Counted from the stretch's first letter, positions 1 through 9,204 are shown. The stretch is DNA of 64,000 bases from Endozoicomonas sp. NE40 (GCF_040549045.1 NZ_JBEWTB010000001.1:124001-188000); one strand, 5' to 3'. The notes: a model not told the origin generated them from the letters alone. Program-made: numbers and translations.

Positions 1-109
1 CATGGCCTTCATGGTCTTTCAGGGTAATCTCACATTCAGCCAGATCAATATCGTCGTACAGGGCATCGTCCTCGATCCCCATGGTTCTGCCAACCGTCGC
101 TCTGGCCAT
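1..109 (-). CDS. Partial CDS, probable ParB-type partition protein (N-terminus only)
   Basis: The reverse strand reads an ATG immediately after the ParA stop (TAAATG), followed by 36 codons with no stop up to the window edge. The encoded start is MARATVGRTMGIEDDALYDD and continues acidic. The position directly downstream of parA, without a gap, is the normal place for parB in a par operon. No ParB domain can be seen in so short a piece, so the name rests on context alone. Confidence 0.5.
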   Translation of the reverse strand, partial: MARATVGRTMGIEDDALYDDIDLAECEITLKDHEGH

Positions 110-1327
110 TTATGCATTCTCCTGAAATTCTGAGCGGATAAACTCGATACGTTCAAACAGGGCCTGGGACACCTCGTAAACCGATGTACTGGCACGTTTG
201 AGGGCGTCCTTTGACCCATCGTAATTGGAAGGGGGGATGGTGATCACGGTATCGAACGTCTCACCGCAGCGCTCCATGGCGTCCAGACGGGGGAAGGTGG
301 CATCCAGAATGTCGCCACCAAAGACTTCCTTGGCCTGGCTGTAGGCAACCAGCTGGTCTTTCTTGTTAGCCAGCTTGGTCATCATGGGGATATTGGTGTG
401 GTAACGCACCTCGGTGCCGGTACTCTCAATCATCTTGACGATATCCGGGATGCGGGAGGTGTAACGCAGGGAGGAATGAAAATCCACCTGGGCCGGGGCA
501 ATAGGCGTCACCAGCATATCGGCCGCAACAACGCACTGTTTCAGCAGCGCATCCAGATGCGGGCCGGTGTCGAGGAAAATAAAGTCGTAATCGCCTTCCA
601 GCTTTTTGATCAGACAGTCACGCAGGGCCTCATTGGGGTTTACACCGGGCAGGTGTTCGGCACAGAGTTCTTCCCATAAGGCGGCGGTAAAGCCGTCATC
701 AATAGACGCTGGCAGTACATCGACGCCCGGCACCTGGGTCTGAATGATAAAGTGTTCTTTTATCTCTTCAGCGGGCAGGTCCTGCAGAATAGCCTGAACC
801 CCGGTGGTCTCAACCAGGCCAACCGAGTGTTTATGGGACAGGAACATGGTGGCCGAGGACTGGGGATCAAGGTCAACCACCAGGATTCTCAGATCATGCT
901 TCAGCAGCATGGGGTGGGTTCTCATACCATGAGCAATGGACACCGTACTGACCGTTTTGCTGATGCCGCCCTTGAGGTTACCAATAAACACCACCCAGGC
1001 TTTGTCGTACTGGTCCCTGAGCTTGGGTTCGCCACGGAAGTGATAGAACTCGGCCACATCCTCAATGGTCAGTTTGTAGGGACGTGTCGCCTTGTTCTCA
1101 TCCCGGTGCAGGGCAATGCCGCTCTCCTGCATGGCGTTCAGGGTGGTTTCAGCAATGCGCTTGGAAATGCCCAGCTCGCTGGTTAACTCACCTTTGCTGT
1201 AGGTGCGGTAGTAACCGCCAATGCCCAGCTCTTTTTTCTGCCTGTCGATATCCCGAACCAGCTTGTGCAACATCCGCTCGGAACGGCGCTTAAAGCGTTC
1301 CATCTGCCTTTTGGCATCTTTTCTCAT
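110..1327 (-). CDS. parA: ParA-family partition ATPase, type Ia
   Basis: A 405-residue Walker-type ATPase that would segregate the replicon with its ParB partner. The deviant Walker A motif KGGISKT is at residues 119-125, followed by VVDLDPQSSAT and the FIFLDTGP segment typical of ParA/MinD proteins. The roughly 110-residue N-terminal extension, rich in Arg/Lys and with a helix-turn-helix-like stretch (ELGISKRIAETTL), is the mark of the P1/F-type Ia subgroup, which also represses its own promoter. The ATG at 1327 was chosen because GGAAAA precedes it; the frame stays open upstream to 1402. The next gene on this strand starts directly at the stop, so the two form an operon. Confidence 0.93.
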   Translation of the reverse strand: MRKDAKRQMERFKRRSERMLHKLVRDIDRQKKELGIGGYYRTYSKGELTSELGISKRIAETTLNAMQESGIALHRDENKATRPYKLTIEDVAEFYHFRGEPKLRDQYDKAWVVFIGNLKGGISKTVSTVSIAHGMRTHPMLLKHDLRILVVDLDPQSSATMFLSHKHSVGLVETTGVQAILQDLPAEEIKEHFIIQTQVPGVDVLPASIDDGFTAALWEELCAEHLPGVNPNEALRDCLIKKLEGDYDFIFLDTGPHLDALLKQCVVAADMLVTPIAPAQVDFHSSLRYTSRIPDIVKMIESTGTEVRYHTNIPMMTKLANKKDQLVAYSQAKEVFGGDILDATFPRLDAMERCGETFDTVITIPPSNYDGSKDALKRASTSVYEVSQALFERIEFIRSEFQENA

Positions 1328-1547
1328 GGTCGTGTTTTCCAGTATGTGCCGGTTTGTTTGTAAGGGTTCTATAAACCAGCACATGAGGCTGATAGGTGAC
1401 ACATGGTCTGATTATTACACCCATGCCGGTTTAATGCAAAAAACAGAAGCCGCACAGCCGTTGGAGCGGTAAGCAGGGAACCCGTCACGGGCAGGAAGGA
1501 AAGGTTGTGAATGTATGAAGTCGGGAATCTGCCGGAGGATCTGGCAG

Positions 1548-1562
1548 GCTCCCGTGGGGAGC
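1548..1562 (-). terminator. Short hairpin after the replication gene
   Basis: GCTCCC, a three-base loop, then GGGAGC forms a perfect 6-bp stem 11 bp past the stop of the 662-residue gene on the minus strand. A second weaker stem (CTGCC/GGCAG) lies just beyond. No T-run follows, so termination is only a possibility; the hairpin separates rep from parA. Confidence 0.3.
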
Positions 1563-1572
1563 GAAGCCTGCT

Positions 1573-3561
1573 CTATTTGCGAACCGCCCTGATACCGTAG
1601 AAGTCCGTGAGTTTGTCCTGTGGCAGTAACTCATCAATCACCACCCAGTTCCATGCTTTCCGGTACCACTGGGTCACTGTCAGCCTTTTCTCGGCGTTTT
1701 CGATTTTAAACAGGGCCAGGGTGCGTAGCAGAATTTTTTCTTCGATATCCGTCAGTTTTGTAATTTCTTCCCTGAAGGGGGAGGTATCAGTGATCATGTT
1801 CAGCTGAAACTCCTGCGCCCGGAATGCATAGACCATGTCGTCCATTAAGATCCGGTTCTTGACATAACCGCAGAATAATCCCTTCCAGCGGGCAGGGGTT
1901 TGTGGCTCGGAACAGGCGTTGTCGTGGTGGTCAATAAAAAAGGAAATCGTCCAGACCGCAAAGTCTTCTGTCTCGCCTTCGTATTGCTCAAAATCAGGGT
2001 TAGCCGCCAGCGCCTGGGTAACGGCTTTTTTCACCGTGCTTTCATCAATCAGCGCCCTGCTTAATGGCACTTTACACGACCGGATCGCTTTTTTAGCGTT
2101 AGCCTGAGGGGGTGTTTTGACGGTGCCGGATGGTTCATTAATCCGCTCAGCAACCGACGCAACAGCGGTTTCACCGGACGGCCCGAACGGGCTCTTGTTG
2201 CCGGTCAGCCAGCGCCGGATCGGGTATAACCAGGCCTTCAGGGATTTCGGGATCTGTCTGGACGCTTTGCCGGTGTAGGCCGAAATCACTTCTCCGGTGG
2301 TTAATCCCAGTCCCAGGCTTTCCAGCAGTTTGGACAGGTCAGCAACAAAGCGCTGCCGGGTTGAAATATCCTGCCAGGCGTATTTTGTGGACGGGGAAAA
2401 TTCATCGTCCTCAGCCTCCTCTCTGTTCAATGAGTTGTTCAATGAGGAGTGCAATGAGTCAGGCAATGCGTTGGGCGATAACACACCGGAGGAAACCGCA
2501 GCTGGCTGGCGCGCTTCCCTGGCATCATTGTCAAGGTTCAGGGCCAGTTGTGGCACCCTGGATTCATACGTCGCTGGATAGGGAGTGGCGCGGTTAACGG
2601 CATAGGCAAACCAGCAGTCCATCGCGTCCCCTTTCTTGCCGTTGGTATGAAATTCCAGATGCGACATCTGCAGGGCTTTTTTAACAAACGGCAGTGGTTT
2701 GATAATTGACGTGTGTTTAAACTCGTTCCAGTCCGGCTGCTCTTTTTCACCGTTGTACAACGCGTGCAAAAGGCCCGATTGTTTTTCCAGTGGCGTATTC
2801 TGTATTTCTCCCACCCGGTCCGGGTCCGATAACGCTTCCAGGTCAAACAAACCCAGCAGAAAAACAGCCAGTTTGATTCTTGGTGTCGATGTCAGCTTTT
2901 TTGTCAGCTCCTCGTGATAGAGCATGTAAGCGTTATCGGACAACAACAATTCATTGACCCAGGCTTTATTGATATTGAAAAAAAAAGCGTTCTGGTCATC
3001 CAGAAAGTTGGGCTGCATGAAAATATCCATGCGGGTAGGGGGCATCACTTTTAAGTTTTCATCCAGGCTCACCCAGACGTATTGAATCACTTTCAGCAGG
3101 TTATAAATCTGCAGTTCCAGCTTGATATTTTTCAGCTTCTGCCGGTTATAACCAATCATTGCCGCGGTAGATTCCACCGATAACCGGTAAATCCAGCCAA
3201 TATCCATGTTTTTACCCAGGCTCTTCGGGCGGGGTTGCAGCGTGGTGGAGTCCAGGTCAATGACCATGCTGGTATCGGGTTTGTCCAGATCCAGCTGCTG
3301 GGCTGCAGGCGTCTTAAAAAACACCACCAGTTGTGTAATGATCTGTTCCATCACCCGCTCGGTGTGTACTGTGGAAGCCTTGCGGGATGCCGCCAGTTCT
3401 TCTGCAGCCTTTTTGCTGAGCGCGCCTTTTTCCGGAATATGAATTCTTGATAGCTGGGCCACGACACCTGACCGGGTATTGCGCTGGTATTCCAGTGTAA
3501 GTGATCCAGCAGAAGCCGACGAGTCAATGGCTTTTGGAATTAATTCACTTACGAGAGCCAT
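1573..3561 (-). CDS. Probable plasmid replication initiator (Rep)
   Basis: A 662-residue protein that I cannot assign to a named Rep family. It is placed as the initiator by context: it is divergent from and adjacent to a dense iteron field, and follows the pattern rep - parA - parB on the minus strand. Residues about 90-330 are a folded, mixed-charge region; residues about 350-400 and 470-510 look like flexible linkers (Ser/Asn/Pro rich); the C-terminal 130 residues are again compact and aromatic-rich. No nuclease or helicase motif is obvious. The start at 3561 has only a weak ribosome site (GGATAACCC). An alternative is a plasmid accessory DNA-binding protein. Confidence 0.6.
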   Translation of the reverse strand: MALVSELIPKAIDSSASAGSLTLEYQRNTRSGVVAQLSRIHIPEKGALSKKAAEELAASRKASTVHTERVMEQIITQLVVFFKTPAAQQLDLDKPDTSMVIDLDSTTLQPRPKSLGKNMDIGWIYRLSVESTAAMIGYNRQKLKNIKLELQIYNLLKVIQYVWVSLDENLKVMPPTRMDIFMQPNFLDDQNAFFFNINKAWVNELLLSDNAYMLYHEELTKKLTSTPRIKLAVFLLGLFDLEALSDPDRVGEIQNTPLEKQSGLLHALYNGEKEQPDWNEFKHTSIIKPLPFVKKALQMSHLEFHTNGKKGDAMDCWFAYAVNRATPYPATYESRVPQLALNLDNDAREARQPAAVSSGVLSPNALPDSLHSSLNNSLNREEAEDDEFSPSTKYAWQDISTRQRFVADLSKLLESLGLGLTTGEVISAYTGKASRQIPKSLKAWLYPIRRWLTGNKSPFGPSGETAVASVAERINEPSGTVKTPPQANAKKAIRSCKVPLSRALIDESTVKKAVTQALAANPDFEQYEGETEDFAVWTISFFIDHHDNACSEPQTPARWKGLFCGYVKNRILMDDMVYAFRAQEFQLNMITDTSPFREEITKLTDIEEKILLRTLALFKIENAEKRLTVTQWYRKAWNWVVIDELLPQDKLTDFYGIRAVRK

Positions 3562-3637
3562 GGGTTATCCGTAATCCTGATCTGTACTTTAACGTTAGCT
3601 CTAATCTAACAAAAAAAAAAAAATTAACAACTCAATA

Positions 3638-3658
3638 AACAACACTGGAAGTGTTGTT
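3638..3658. promoter_or_regulatory. Inverted repeat upstream of rep
   Basis: AACAACACT - GGA - AGTGTTGTT is a perfect 9-bp inverted repeat about 80 bp before the rep start, flanked by a run of A residues. The position suits an operator by which Rep (or another repressor) controls the rep promoter. It is not related to the iteron sequence. Confidence 0.45.
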
Positions 3659-3701
3659 AAGAGAAGAGTCTTTTTTTTATAGAAAACTACTTTTGTCAAA
3701 C

Positions 3702-4699
3702 CATGGTCACCCTGTATTTTCCCGGATACCTCTACAGGTCGCATGAATCGAGGTTTTTTGCAAAACGCTTAATGGGTAAGCATGGTCAGCTTGTACAAAC
3801 CTGACCGAAAGTAGAAAAAAAAGCATGGTCAGCTTGTACATCAAATTGAACAGCCAATATTTGCTCTTAACTCTGACGGTTTCTGGTCTGAAGCCCAATC
3901 GACCCATTTGCCATCCATGGTCAGCTTGTACAAAGTAACATAAAGTGAAACGCCAACTACTTTTTTATAACCATGGTCAGCCTGTACAGTTTAAAATCTC
4001 GGTGCAGCCCGCGTAAAACCTGAATATCTGGCTGAAACCGCCTTTTTAATCCATGGTCAGCCTGTACAAAACAGAGCGGTAGTACATATTGTGGTCACTT
4101 TCTGTAACCATGGTCAGCTTGTACATTCTCAAACATCGCTGTAACCCTTATAAAATCTGGACACCCGGGCAAAACTGCTTTTTCAATCCATGGTCAGCTT
4201 GTACAGAACGGTAGAAAAGTACAAAAAGTAACCAATTCTGCAAAGCATGGTCAGCTTGTACATTGACGGCCTGTTTTAATTTGGCGCTCCGGGCCTTGCA
4301 GACTGGGGAAACCGGCACAAACAGGCATTTTTAATCCATGGTCAGCTTGTACAAACAAGAAGTTTTTAACAAAAGTAACCACTTTTTTTTTAGCATGGTC
4401 AGCTTGTACATTTTTTCATCGCCACAATTTTACCCCTCAGCCCTTGTGCTTTCAGGTATTCAGGCAAAATCACCCGGTTGCATCCATGGTCAGCCTGTAC
4501 AAATCAGACAATGTGATTTCAGAGCGTTTTTGGCCCCTGAAATGCCATTTTTTTACGGTCGTCCAGTCAATATTTCGCCAAAAAGTGAGATAAAGGCACT
4601 TTTTACTGGCCATGAAGTCAGTTTTTTCTGATAAATGGTTATTTTTAAAATGCTTTTTATTTCAATAAGTTAGGCAAGAAAGCATGGTTGGCTTGTATA
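3702..4699 (+). repeat. Iteron array, 13 copies of a 17-bp motif: probable replication origin
   Basis: The consensus CATGGTCAGCTTGTACA occurs in one orientation starting at 3702 (degenerate), 3781, 3824, 3916, 3972, 4052, 4109, 4189, 4246, 4337, 4394, 4485 and 4683 (degenerate). The base before the repeat and the eighth-last base (T or C) vary. Intervals from 3916 on run 56, 80, 57, 80, 57, 91, 57, 91, so copies alternate between short and long steps. The flanks are AT-rich, especially 4560-4740. Direct repeats of this size and number beside a rep gene are the standard layout of an iteron-controlled origin or its copy-number control region. The array also covers most of the gene-free stretch 3562-5192. 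Confidence 0.85.
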
Positions 4700-4780
4700 A
4701 AGTGGCATAATGAAAATCAATGTTTATAACTTTTTTCATGCTAACCAGTAGCATCGAGGCAAAGGGTAGAGGTCATCATA

Positions 4781-4794
4781 TCCAGATATCTGGA
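4781..4794. promoter_or_regulatory. 14-bp perfect palindrome
   Basis: TCCAGATATCTGGA is a perfect palindrome between the origin and the eCIS leader. It could be an operator for a dimeric regulator acting on the rightward promoter. There is no direct evidence of binding. Confidence 0.3.
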
Positions 4795-4920
4795 CAACAA
4801 GCCCTGCAAGCAAGATTGCAACATTACACACCAAGGCTCACAAGGCTACGCCATTAGTATTAAAGACACACCCGTGCCGCACCGGCCTACACGAAGCGTG
4901 TAACCATTTCCCCGCAGCCC

Positions 4921-4950
4921 TTGAGAAAGACCCCCGTTTTCCCCTATAAA
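4921..4950 (+). promoter_or_regulatory. Candidate sigma70 promoter for the eCIS operon
   Basis: TTGAGA (4921-4926) and TATAAA (4945-4950) are separated by 18 bp, and the box is followed by an AT-rich stretch. It would give a leader of about 235 nt before the first sheath gene. It is the best sigma70-like match I saw between the iterons and the operon, found by eye. Confidence 0.4.
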
Positions 4951-4992
4951 ATTTCTAGCATGACCGAAAACTCCCTTCGCACGGTTATGTCA

Positions 4993-5070
4993 CATCACCG
5001 CCCCGGTGATGGCCCCGTTCCCCGGGTTCCGGCGCTGCTCCCGTTTTCCCCTCCCCGGCGGGAAAGCGGG
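4993..5070 (+). promoter_or_regulatory. GC-rich hairpins in the eCIS leader
   Basis: Two stems lie in the presumed leader RNA. CATCACC/GGTGATG (4993-5011) is a perfect 7-bp stem with a 5-nt loop. CCCGTTTTCCC/GGGAAAGCGGG (5040-5070) is an 11-bp stem with one wobble. The second is followed only by a short GTTT, so it may pause or terminate RNA polymerase. A Q-like antiterminator is encoded downstream in the same locus, which makes a control role plausible but unproven. Confidence 0.35.
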
Positions 5071-5192
5071 AGGCCGGTTTAACACGGATCACCCACTGCA
5101 TTCAGCCAGCCTGTGTTTATTGGCATCTCCTTGACAGACCAGCAAGGCGATTCCAATAGGCACACCCCACTGAATGAGATCAGGAAACCATC

Positions 5193-6704
5193 ATGGCTCA
5201 ATACAAAACACCGAACGTCTACGTTCAGGAAAAGTCGATCTTTCCGCCGTCCGTTGCCGAAGTGGCCACCGCCATTCCGGCGTTTATCGGGCGCACGGAA
5301 ATCTCAGGCGAACTGAAAAACATACCCCAGCGCATTACCTCCATGGTGGAGTACGCCGCGCTGTTTGGCGGTCCGGGGCTGGAAGCCTTTAATTTCTTCG
5401 CGGAAGTTAAGGGTGCCATCCCTCACAATGCAGAACTCGACCTCGGCGACACCAAAACCAAAGCACTGGTAGATTATGTCGAGAGTATCGAGATGAAGAC
5501 CGACAAACAGGGTGAAGACAAAGACGAAACCCTGAAGCCGGTCGCTGACCATCTGCTCTACCCCATGTTGGAACACTTCTTTGCCAATGGCGGCGGTGCC
5601 TGCCACGTGGTGAGTATCGGCAGTTACGTCGACCCGGACATAAACGACGCTGCTAAGGAAAAGAAAGCCTTCAGCGAGGCGCTGGGAGAAATCGCCAAGG
5701 TGGATGAGGTCACCCTGCTGGTACTGTCCGATGCTATCCGTCTCGGGGCGTCCGACTATTACGAACTGTGCCAGAGCGCCATGAACCAGTGTCGTATAAA
5801 TCAGGACAGGTTCACCATTATTGATACCCTCGACAGTACTGACCCGTTCACCAGAACAGAGGGAACCCTCAGGACTGACATGGGCGTCATGAGAAATGCC
5901 CTGACCCAGGACCTGATCTATGGCGCGGCCTATTACCCCTATCTGGAAGTCAATGCGCCGCGCTATTACAACGAAGACCAGGTGATCATCTCGATTACCG
6001 GCACCATGCAGGGCAAGGAAGACGGTGACGACGATATCGACCTGAGCGGTGATGTCATCATGGGCGACCATGTCGGTACACCCATGTACGCCCTGCTGAA
6101 AACCGAACTCAACAACAACAAAATGGTGCTGCCACCCGCCGCTGCCATGGCAGGCATCTATGCCCGGGTCGACGGCACCCGGGGCGTCTGGAAAGCCCCG
6201 GCCAATGTGGGTGTATCCGGCGTACTCGGCCCGGTGCAGACCATCACCAACAGTGAGCAGGCGGATATGAACGTAGACGCTGACTCCGGCAAATCCGTTA
6301 ACGCCATCCGCGCCTTTACCGGCAAAGGCACCCTGGTCTGGGGCGCAAGGACACTGGCGGGCAACGACAACGAATGGCGCTATGTCCCTGTACGACGACT
6401 GTTCAATATGGTGGAAGAGTCGGTACAAAAAGCCACTGCCTTTGCCGTGTTTGAGCCTAACGTCCCCCTGACCTGGCTGAAACTGCGCACCATGATCAGC
6501 AGCTATCTGGAAAACCTCTGGAAGCAGGGCGCGCTCTTTGGCGCTACCGCCGACCAGGCGTTTTTCGTCAACGTGGGACTGGGCCAGACCATGACTGAAG
6601 ACGATATCAACAACGGCATTATGAACATCGAAATCGGCATGGCAGCGGTTCGCCCGGCGGAATTTATCGTGCTGACCTTCTCCCATAAATCCATCTCCGC
6701 CTGA
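5193..6704 (+). CDS. eCIS contractile sheath protein, copy 1
   Basis: A 503-residue sheath subunit (Afp2-4 / T4 gp18 class) that would form the contractile outer cylinder. The N-terminus MAQYKTPNVYVQEKSIFPPS and the following AIPAFIGRTE are typical of eCIS sheaths. The C-terminal 170 residues carry the conserved assembly domain with NVPLTWLKLR and DDINNGIMNIEIGMAAVRPA. The ribosome site CAGGAAACC precedes the ATG. It is the first structural gene of the operon. The N-terminal ~30 and C-terminal ~170 residues are virtually identical to the second sheath gene, while the middle (surface domain) diverges and differs in length. Confidence 0.95.
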   Translation: MAQYKTPNVYVQEKSIFPPSVAEVATAIPAFIGRTEISGELKNIPQRITSMVEYAALFGGPGLEAFNFFAEVKGAIPHNAELDLGDTKTKALVDYVESIEMKTDKQGEDKDETLKPVADHLLYPMLEHFFANGGGACHVVSIGSYVDPDINDAAKEKKAFSEALGEIAKVDEVTLLVLSDAIRLGASDYYELCQSAMNQCRINQDRFTIIDTLDSTDPFTRTEGTLRTDMGVMRNALTQDLIYGAAYYPYLEVNAPRYYNEDQVIISITGTMQGKEDGDDDIDLSGDVIMGDHVGTPMYALLKTELNNNKMVLPPAAAMAGIYARVDGTRGVWKAPANVGVSGVLGPVQTITNSEQADMNVDADSGKSVNAIRAFTGKGTLVWGARTLAGNDNEWRYVPVRRLFNMVEESVQKATAFAVFEPNVPLTWLKLRTMISSYLENLWKQGALFGATADQAFFVNVGLGQTMTEDDINNGIMNIEIGMAAVRPAEFIVLTFSHKSISA

Positions 6705-6747
6705 CCCTCATTAAAAACCCTATAGCACCTGATAATGGAGCCTGACC

Positions 6748-7194
6748 ATGGCTGATAAAGAAACCTTTGACTCCGCTTATCCACTGCCGGCCTACCGGTT
6801 CGTGGTGGCACTGGGCGACGACGACTCGATGACCTTCTCCGAAGTCAGCGGCCTGGATGTGGAATACGACCCGATCACCTACAAAGACGGCCTCGGCACC
6901 AAACACATGCCCGGCATGGCCACCGACGTCAACATCACCCTGAAACGGGGCATTATGGTGGGCAAAAAAGAGCTGTGGGACTGGATCAGCAAAACCAAGC
7001 TCAACTACGGCGAGCGCAAGGACCTGACCATCTCACTCATCGACAAGGAAGGCGGCGACCCGCTGGTGACCTGGAAAGTGCTGGGCGCGTTCCCCACCAA
7101 GCTCACCGCCCCGACCCTGGACGGCAACTCCAACGAAGTGGCGGTGGAGACGCTGGAACTGCGTGCCGACGACGTACAGATTGAGTTCGCCTGA
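6748..7194 (+). CDS. eCIS inner tube protein, copy 1
   Basis: A 148-residue tube protein of the gp19 / Afp1 class (hexameric rings stacked inside the sheath). FSEVSGLDVEYDPITYKDG, KHMPGM and the C-terminal VAVETLELRADDVQIEFA are hallmarks of this family. It lies 43 bp after the sheath stop with a GGAG site. It differs from the second tube gene by a single residue (Ile/Leu four residues from the end). Confidence 0.96.
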   Translation: MADKETFDSAYPLPAYRFVVALGDDDSMTFSEVSGLDVEYDPITYKDGLGTKHMPGMATDVNITLKRGIMVGKKELWDWISKTKLNYGERKDLTISLIDKEGGDPLVTWKVLGAFPTKLTAPTLDGNSNEVAVETLELRADDVQIEFA

Positions 7195-7280
7195 CGTTCA
7201 GACCCTTTACCGACTTCACCCCATTCCCTTAACCGTCTGACTCGCATTGGAGCAGGGGGTTATCTCAAAGGACAGAGATC

Positions 7281-8714
7281 ATGGCTCAATACAAAACACC
7301 GAACGTTTACGTTCAGGAAAAATCCATCTTTCCGCCGTCGGTGGCTGAAGTGGCAACCGCCATCCCCGCCTTTATTGGCAGGACAGAAAAAACCACTTAC
7401 GGCGCCGACGCCTCCCTGCTCAAAAAGCCCATTCGGATCACCTCCATGGTGGAGTACGCCAAATGGTTTGGCGGGCCTTACCTGGAAGGCTTTGACTTTA
7501 CCAGTGTCAAAGATGAGGACGACGCGATCGTGGGTGTAAAGCTCAATCCCACCAGACCCGTAGCCAAATTTATCCTCTACCACATGCTGGCGCAGTTCTT
7601 TGCCAATGGTGGCGGTGCCTGTTACGTGGTCAGTGTCGGTGGCTACGCCACCACCAATGCAGACGGCGATGAAGTTGAGGAAGATCCCACGGCTGCTGCT
7701 GAAAAGGGACTGTTTGCAGATGCCCTGGCGGCCGTGGCGAAAATTGACGAAGTCACCCTGCTGGTTCAGTCCGACGCTATTCCCCGCATGTACGACGCCA
7801 CAGACCATATCCATTACTACAACCTGGGTCAGCTGGCTCTCAGTCAGTGCGATGAAAACCAGGACCGTTTTGCCGTCATCGACGTGATCGACACCTTCGA
7901 CGGCATGACCCCCGCCAACACCAAAAAGATGTCGGACGACCTCTCAACCCTGCGGGGACCCAGCGGCGTGGGTATGGCCAACCTGAAATACGGGGCCACC
8001 TATTACCCGAACCTGGTCGTCAGTAGCCCACGTTCTTACAAGGAATCCAAAGTCACCCTGGATGGCGAGACTATGAGCAGCCTGGAAGGCAAGCCCACTC
8101 ACGCCATGCTGAAAACCGCCCTGTCACGCAACTTTATGCAGTTGCCACCGGCGGCGTCCATCGTGGGGGTGTATTCAAGGGTTGATGGCAACCGTGGTGT
8201 CTGGAAAGCCCCGGCCAATGTCTCACTGTCCGGAGTGGCCCGCCCGACCCGCAAGATCACCAACGATGACCAGATGGATATGAACGTCCACAGTTCCGGC
8301 AAATCCGTTAACGCCATTCGTGCCTTCACTGATAAAGGCACCCTGGTCTGGGGCGCAAGGACACTGGCGGGCAACGACAACGAATGGCGCTATGTGCCTG
8401 TACGAAGACTGTTCAATATGGTGGAAGAGTCGGTACAGAAAGCCACTGCCTTTGCCGTGTTTGAGCCTAACGTCCCCCTGACCTGGCTGAAACTGCGCAC
8501 CATGATCAGCAGCTATCTGGAAAACCTCTGGAAGCAGGGCGCGCTCTTTGGCGCTACCGCCGACCAGGCGTTTTTCGTCAACGTGGGACTGGGCCAGACC
8601 ATGACCGAAGACGATATCAACAACGGCATTATGAACATCGAAATCGGCATGGCAGCGGTTCGCCCGGCGGAATTTATCGTGCTGACCTTCTCCCATAAAT
8701 CCATCTCCGCCTGA
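7281..8714 (+). CDS. eCIS contractile sheath protein, copy 2
   Basis: A 477-residue sheath paralogue. It begins with the same MAQYKTPNVYVQEKSIFPPS start and has the same C-terminal domain as copy 1, but residues about 40-330 are diverged, with only patchy identity. Afp and PVC loci also have several sheath genes; the paralogues are thought to form distinct sheath layers near the baseplate. The ribosome site is AAGGACAG. It follows tube copy 1 by 86 bp. Confidence 0.95.
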   Translation: MAQYKTPNVYVQEKSIFPPSVAEVATAIPAFIGRTEKTTYGADASLLKKPIRITSMVEYAKWFGGPYLEGFDFTSVKDEDDAIVGVKLNPTRPVAKFILYHMLAQFFANGGGACYVVSVGGYATTNADGDEVEEDPTAAAEKGLFADALAAVAKIDEVTLLVQSDAIPRMYDATDHIHYYNLGQLALSQCDENQDRFAVIDVIDTFDGMTPANTKKMSDDLSTLRGPSGVGMANLKYGATYYPNLVVSSPRSYKESKVTLDGETMSSLEGKPTHAMLKTALSRNFMQLPPAASIVGVYSRVDGNRGVWKAPANVSLSGVARPTRKITNDDQMDMNVHSSGKSVNAIRAFTDKGTLVWGARTLAGNDNEWRYVPVRRLFNMVEESVQKATAFAVFEPNVPLTWLKLRTMISSYLENLWKQGALFGATADQAFFVNVGLGQTMTEDDINNGIMNIEIGMAAVRPAEFIVLTFSHKSISA

Positions 8715-8757
8715 CCCTCATTAAAAACCCTATAGCACCTGATAATGGAGCCTGACC

Positions 8758-9204
8758 ATGGCTGATAAAGAAACCTTTGACTCCGCTTATCCACTGCCGG
8801 CCTACCGGTTCGTGGTGGCACTGGGCGACGACGACTCGATGACCTTCTCCGAAGTCAGCGGCCTGGATGTGGAATACGACCCGATCACCTACAAAGACGG
8901 CCTCGGCACCAAACACATGCCCGGCATGGCCACCGACGTCAACATCACCCTGAAACGGGGCATTATGGTGGGCAAAAAAGAGCTGTGGGACTGGATCAGC
9001 AAAACCAAGCTCAACTACGGCGAGCGCAAGGACCTGACCATCTCACTCATCGACAAGGAAGGCGGCGACCCGCTGGTGACCTGGAAAGTGCTGGGCGCGT
9101 TCCCCACCAAGCTCACCGCCCCGACCCTGGACGGCAACTCTAACGAAGTGGCGGTGGAAACCCTCGAACTGCGTGCCGACGACGTACAGCTGGAGTTCGC
9201 GTAA
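8758..9204 (+). CDS. eCIS inner tube protein, copy 2
   Basis: A 148-residue gp19/Afp1-class tube protein that is essentially identical to copy 1. The 43-bp intergenic segment before it, including its ribosome site, is also identical to that before copy 1. Its last ~70 bases have silent differences from copy 1, marking the right end of the homogenised block. The next gene starts directly at its stop codon. Confidence 0.96.
   Translation: MADKETFDSAYPLPAYRFVVALGDDDSMTFSEVSGLDVEYDPITYKDGLGTKHMPGMATDVNITLKRGIMVGKKELWDWISKTKLNYGERKDLTISLIDKEGGDPLVTWKVLGAFPTKLTAPTLDGNSNEVAVETLELRADDVQLEFA

Larger units (their letters stand above)
6324..9141 (+). repeat. Direct duplication of sheath 3' end plus tube gene (offset 2,010 bp)
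   Basis: The segment about 6324-7131 recurs at about 8334-9141 with only a handful of mismatches, including the non-coding spacer between sheath and tube. Flanking parts of the same genes are far more diverged. This is the footprint of a duplication followed by recent gene conversion, and would support recA-dependent deletion or expansion of one sheath-tube unit. Confidence 0.9.

Noticed and set aside
4338..4631. 97-residue plus-strand frame in the iteron field
   Set aside because: Its start and much of its sequence are iterons; there is no ribosome site and no recognisable protein feature.
3702..4699. CRISPR array
   Set aside because: The 17-bp repeats are too short, spacing is irregular (26-75 bp or more between copies), some copies are degenerate and there are no cas genes; the context is a plasmid origin.
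5304..6686. 460-residue minus-strand frame opposite sheath copy 1
   Set aside because: Shadow of the sheath gene; part of it repeats opposite sheath copy 2 because the DNA is duplicated.
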